Shown here: piece after piece, positions 21,568-22,471 of the stretch
Layout: the number at the start of each line of letters is the position of its first letter
Numbering within the stretch: the first letter of the stretch is position 1
Assembly (NCBI GenBank): GCA_900544295.1
Contig: UQUO01000031.1
Location: 1 to 22,471, forward strand
Length of the DNA stretch: 22,471 nt
Direction: 5' to 3'
Origin: an uncultured Eubacteriales bacterium
Lineage (GTDB): Bacteria; Bacillota; Clostridia; Oscillospirales; Oscillospiraceae
Notes under the pieces: model-generated
The model's input: only the letters and a program-made list of their open reading frames with translations
The model's database searches: none
Told to the model about the DNA's origin: nothing
Made by a program: the position numbers and the translations under genes

Positions 21568-22194
21568 ATGAAGTCACGTATCGAGTGGGAGCGGATGATA
21601 AGCGGGCGACTGTACTGCCCCTTCCGCGTCGGGGATGATTCCGCCGCGCGTGTGCATGCGGCGCAGAAGCGCTTCAACGATTCCGAGTTCTGGCATGACC
21701 GCGCGCCGCTGGACGAGCTGCGCGCGTGCTTTGCGGCCGCTCCGGAGGACTTGCAGCTCACCCCGCCGGTCTACTTTGACCACGGCGACCGGATATATTT
21801 CGGCCGCCACTTCTATGCCAACGCTGGCCTCACTATCCTGGACGTATGCAAGGTCGAGTTCGGAGACAACGTATACCTCGGCCCCAACGTGAACATCTAC
21901 ACCGCGACGCATCCGACCTACGCGCCCGTGCGCAACACAGACGTAGAGTACGCAAAGCCAGTGCGTATAGGCTCCGACGTATGGATAGGCGGCAATACAG
22001 TGGTGAACCCCGGCGTGACCATTGGCGATAACGTCGTCATCGGCTCAGGCTCGGTCGTGACGCGTGATATCCCCTCCGGGGTCATAGCCGTCGGCAATCC
22101 CTGCCGCGTCCTGCGAGAGATAGGTGAGGCCGACCGGCTCTATTGGGAGCGCGAGTACGCCGAATACCTGGCCGACATAGGCGCGGAGGGCTGA
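21568..22194 (+). CDS. Left-handed beta-helix sugar O-acetyltransferase (maltose acetyltransferase type)
   Basis: A 208-aa protein. The N-terminal Mac domain (ERMISGRLYCPF) precedes hexapeptide repeats forming a left-handed beta helix (FGDNVYLGPNVNIYTATHP, VRIGSDVWIGGNTVVNPGVTIGDNVVIGSGSVVTRDIPSG), ending VIAVGNPCRVLREI. The His in TATHP is the catalytic residue in this family. These trimeric enzymes move acetyl from acetyl-CoA to sugar hydroxyls in the cytoplasm; physiological substrates are mostly unknown. GGAGG lies 7 nt upstream of the start and 14 nt separate it from the DUF1810 gene, so it is the third gene of the rlmD operon. Confidence 0.92.
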   Translation: MKSRIEWERMISGRLYCPFRVGDDSAARVHAAQKRFNDSEFWHDRAPLDELRACFAAAPEDLQLTPPVYFDHGDRIYFGRHFYANAGLTILDVCKVEFGDNVYLGPNVNIYTATHPTYAPVRNTDVEYAKPVRIGSDVWIGGNTVVNPGVTIGDNVVIGSGSVVTRDIPSGVIAVGNPCRVLREIGEADRLYWEREYAEYLADIGAEG

Positions 22195-22246
22195 AAACCG
22201 CTGTTCTCAACCGCAGGTTTGGTGCAATTTTGCCGGTTTTGGCTTA

Positions 22247-22270
22247 TGCTTGGGGCATATTACCCAAGCA
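22247..22270. promoter_or_regulatory. 8-bp inverted repeat before the HTH gene
   Basis: TGCTTGGG (22247-22254) and CCCAAGCA (22263-22270) are perfect arms 8 nt apart, ending next to the GGGGGAG ribosome binding site. It could be an autoregulatory operator or an mRNA hairpin hiding the start. Confidence 0.5.
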
Positions 22271-22282
22271 GGGGGGAGCACA

Positions 22283-22420
22283 TTGGATAACATCAAAACC
22301 GGCGCGCTCATACGCGAGCGGCGCAAGGAAAAGGGCCTCACCCAGCGGGAGCTGGCCGAGAGGCTGCACGTCACGGACCGGGCCGTATCAAAGTGGGAAA
22401 CCGGGGGTTCACTTAGATAA
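22283..22420 (+). pseudogene. XRE-family HTH regulator, truncated after the HTH
   Basis: TTG start with GGGGGAG upstream. The first 40 codons are a textbook XRE/Cro HTH: LIRERRKEKGLTQRELAERL and HVTDRAVSKWETG. Relatives continue with a PDI/PDV-type segment and many more residues. Here the frame stops after five further codons at TAA (22418-22420), giving 45 aa. From about 22408 the DNA becomes AT-richer and unlike the coding sequence before it, so the gene is interrupted or joined to other DNA. Confidence 0.7.
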
Positions 22421-22471
22421 AGATACCACATCAATCCCACGCTGACTTTTGCTCAACCGATACAGCCGGAG
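22409..22471 (-). other. Possible 3' end of a minus-strand gene at the right edge
   Basis: On the minus strand an open frame enters from beyond the window and ends at TGA (22409-22411), with last residues KSQRGIDVVSLSK. Only 20 codons are visible, so it could be the tail of an inserted gene such as a transposase, or chance. Confidence 0.2.

Noticed and set aside
1..22471. CRISPR array, prophage or toxin-antitoxin system
   Set aside because: No direct-repeat array, phage structural genes or small paired toxin/antitoxin genes were found on either strand.

Overview
The window looks like a chromosomal stretch from a GC-rich Firmicute of class Clostridia, probably close to the gut Oscillospiraceae. 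This is inferred from gene content: BlaI/BlaR1 pair, S-layer-homology (SLH) protein, rubrerythrin, UPF0340/TIGR01440 protein, DUF3048 lipoprotein, CapA-like protein, ECF sigma/zf-HC2 anti-sigma pair, and an M23/M50 pair resembling SpoIVFA/SpoIVFB. Shine-Dalgarno sites are strong, sigma-A promoters are close to TTGACA-N17-TATAAT, and intrinsic terminators are GC-rich. I see no rRNA, CRISPR array or complete mobile element.

Layout. (1) 1-1975: a BlaI repressor and M56 BlaR1-type sensor protease, controlled by two perfect 14-bp operators, with a palindromic repeat at the left edge. (2) 2019-4259, minus strand: a secreted NHL-propeller/SLH protein, preceded by a class III nucleotidyl cyclase that has lost its N-terminal part and is joined out of frame to the first ~78 codons of an unrelated exported protein. 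(3) 4551-7199: a two-gene polysaccharide O-acetylation cassette (MBOAT plus AlgJ/DHHW-like protein) with its own promoter. (4) 7217-8864: a MATE efflux pump behind a ~240-nt structured leader that carries a possible 28-aa leader peptide and an intrinsic terminator directly before the pump's ribosome binding site. (5) 8888-11180: a cytidine-deaminase-family enzyme, an internally deleted AraC-type regulator, and an ECF sigma/anti-sigma operon. (6) 11227-12797: tRNA-Pro(CGG) on the minus strand, then an M23/M50 pair on the plus strand with a sigma-E-like promoter. (7) 12878-16914: RarD-like permease, DUF3048 lipoprotein, TIGR01440 protein, SecG, a tiny lipoprotein and rubrerythrin. (8) 16925-19632: class I aminotransferase and CapA-like protein. 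(9) 19719-22471: RlmD-type rRNA methyltransferase (probably leaderless), DUF1810 protein, sugar O-acetyltransferase, and an HTH regulator that breaks off near the right edge.

The strongest leads are the inducible-looking attenuator before the MATE pump, the out-of-frame chimera at about 4040, the in-frame internal deletion in the AraC-type gene, the SpoIVFAB-like pair with a sigma-E-like promoter, and the abrupt right-edge junction. The three broken or fused genes could be real rearrangements or assembly joins; sequence alone cannot decide.
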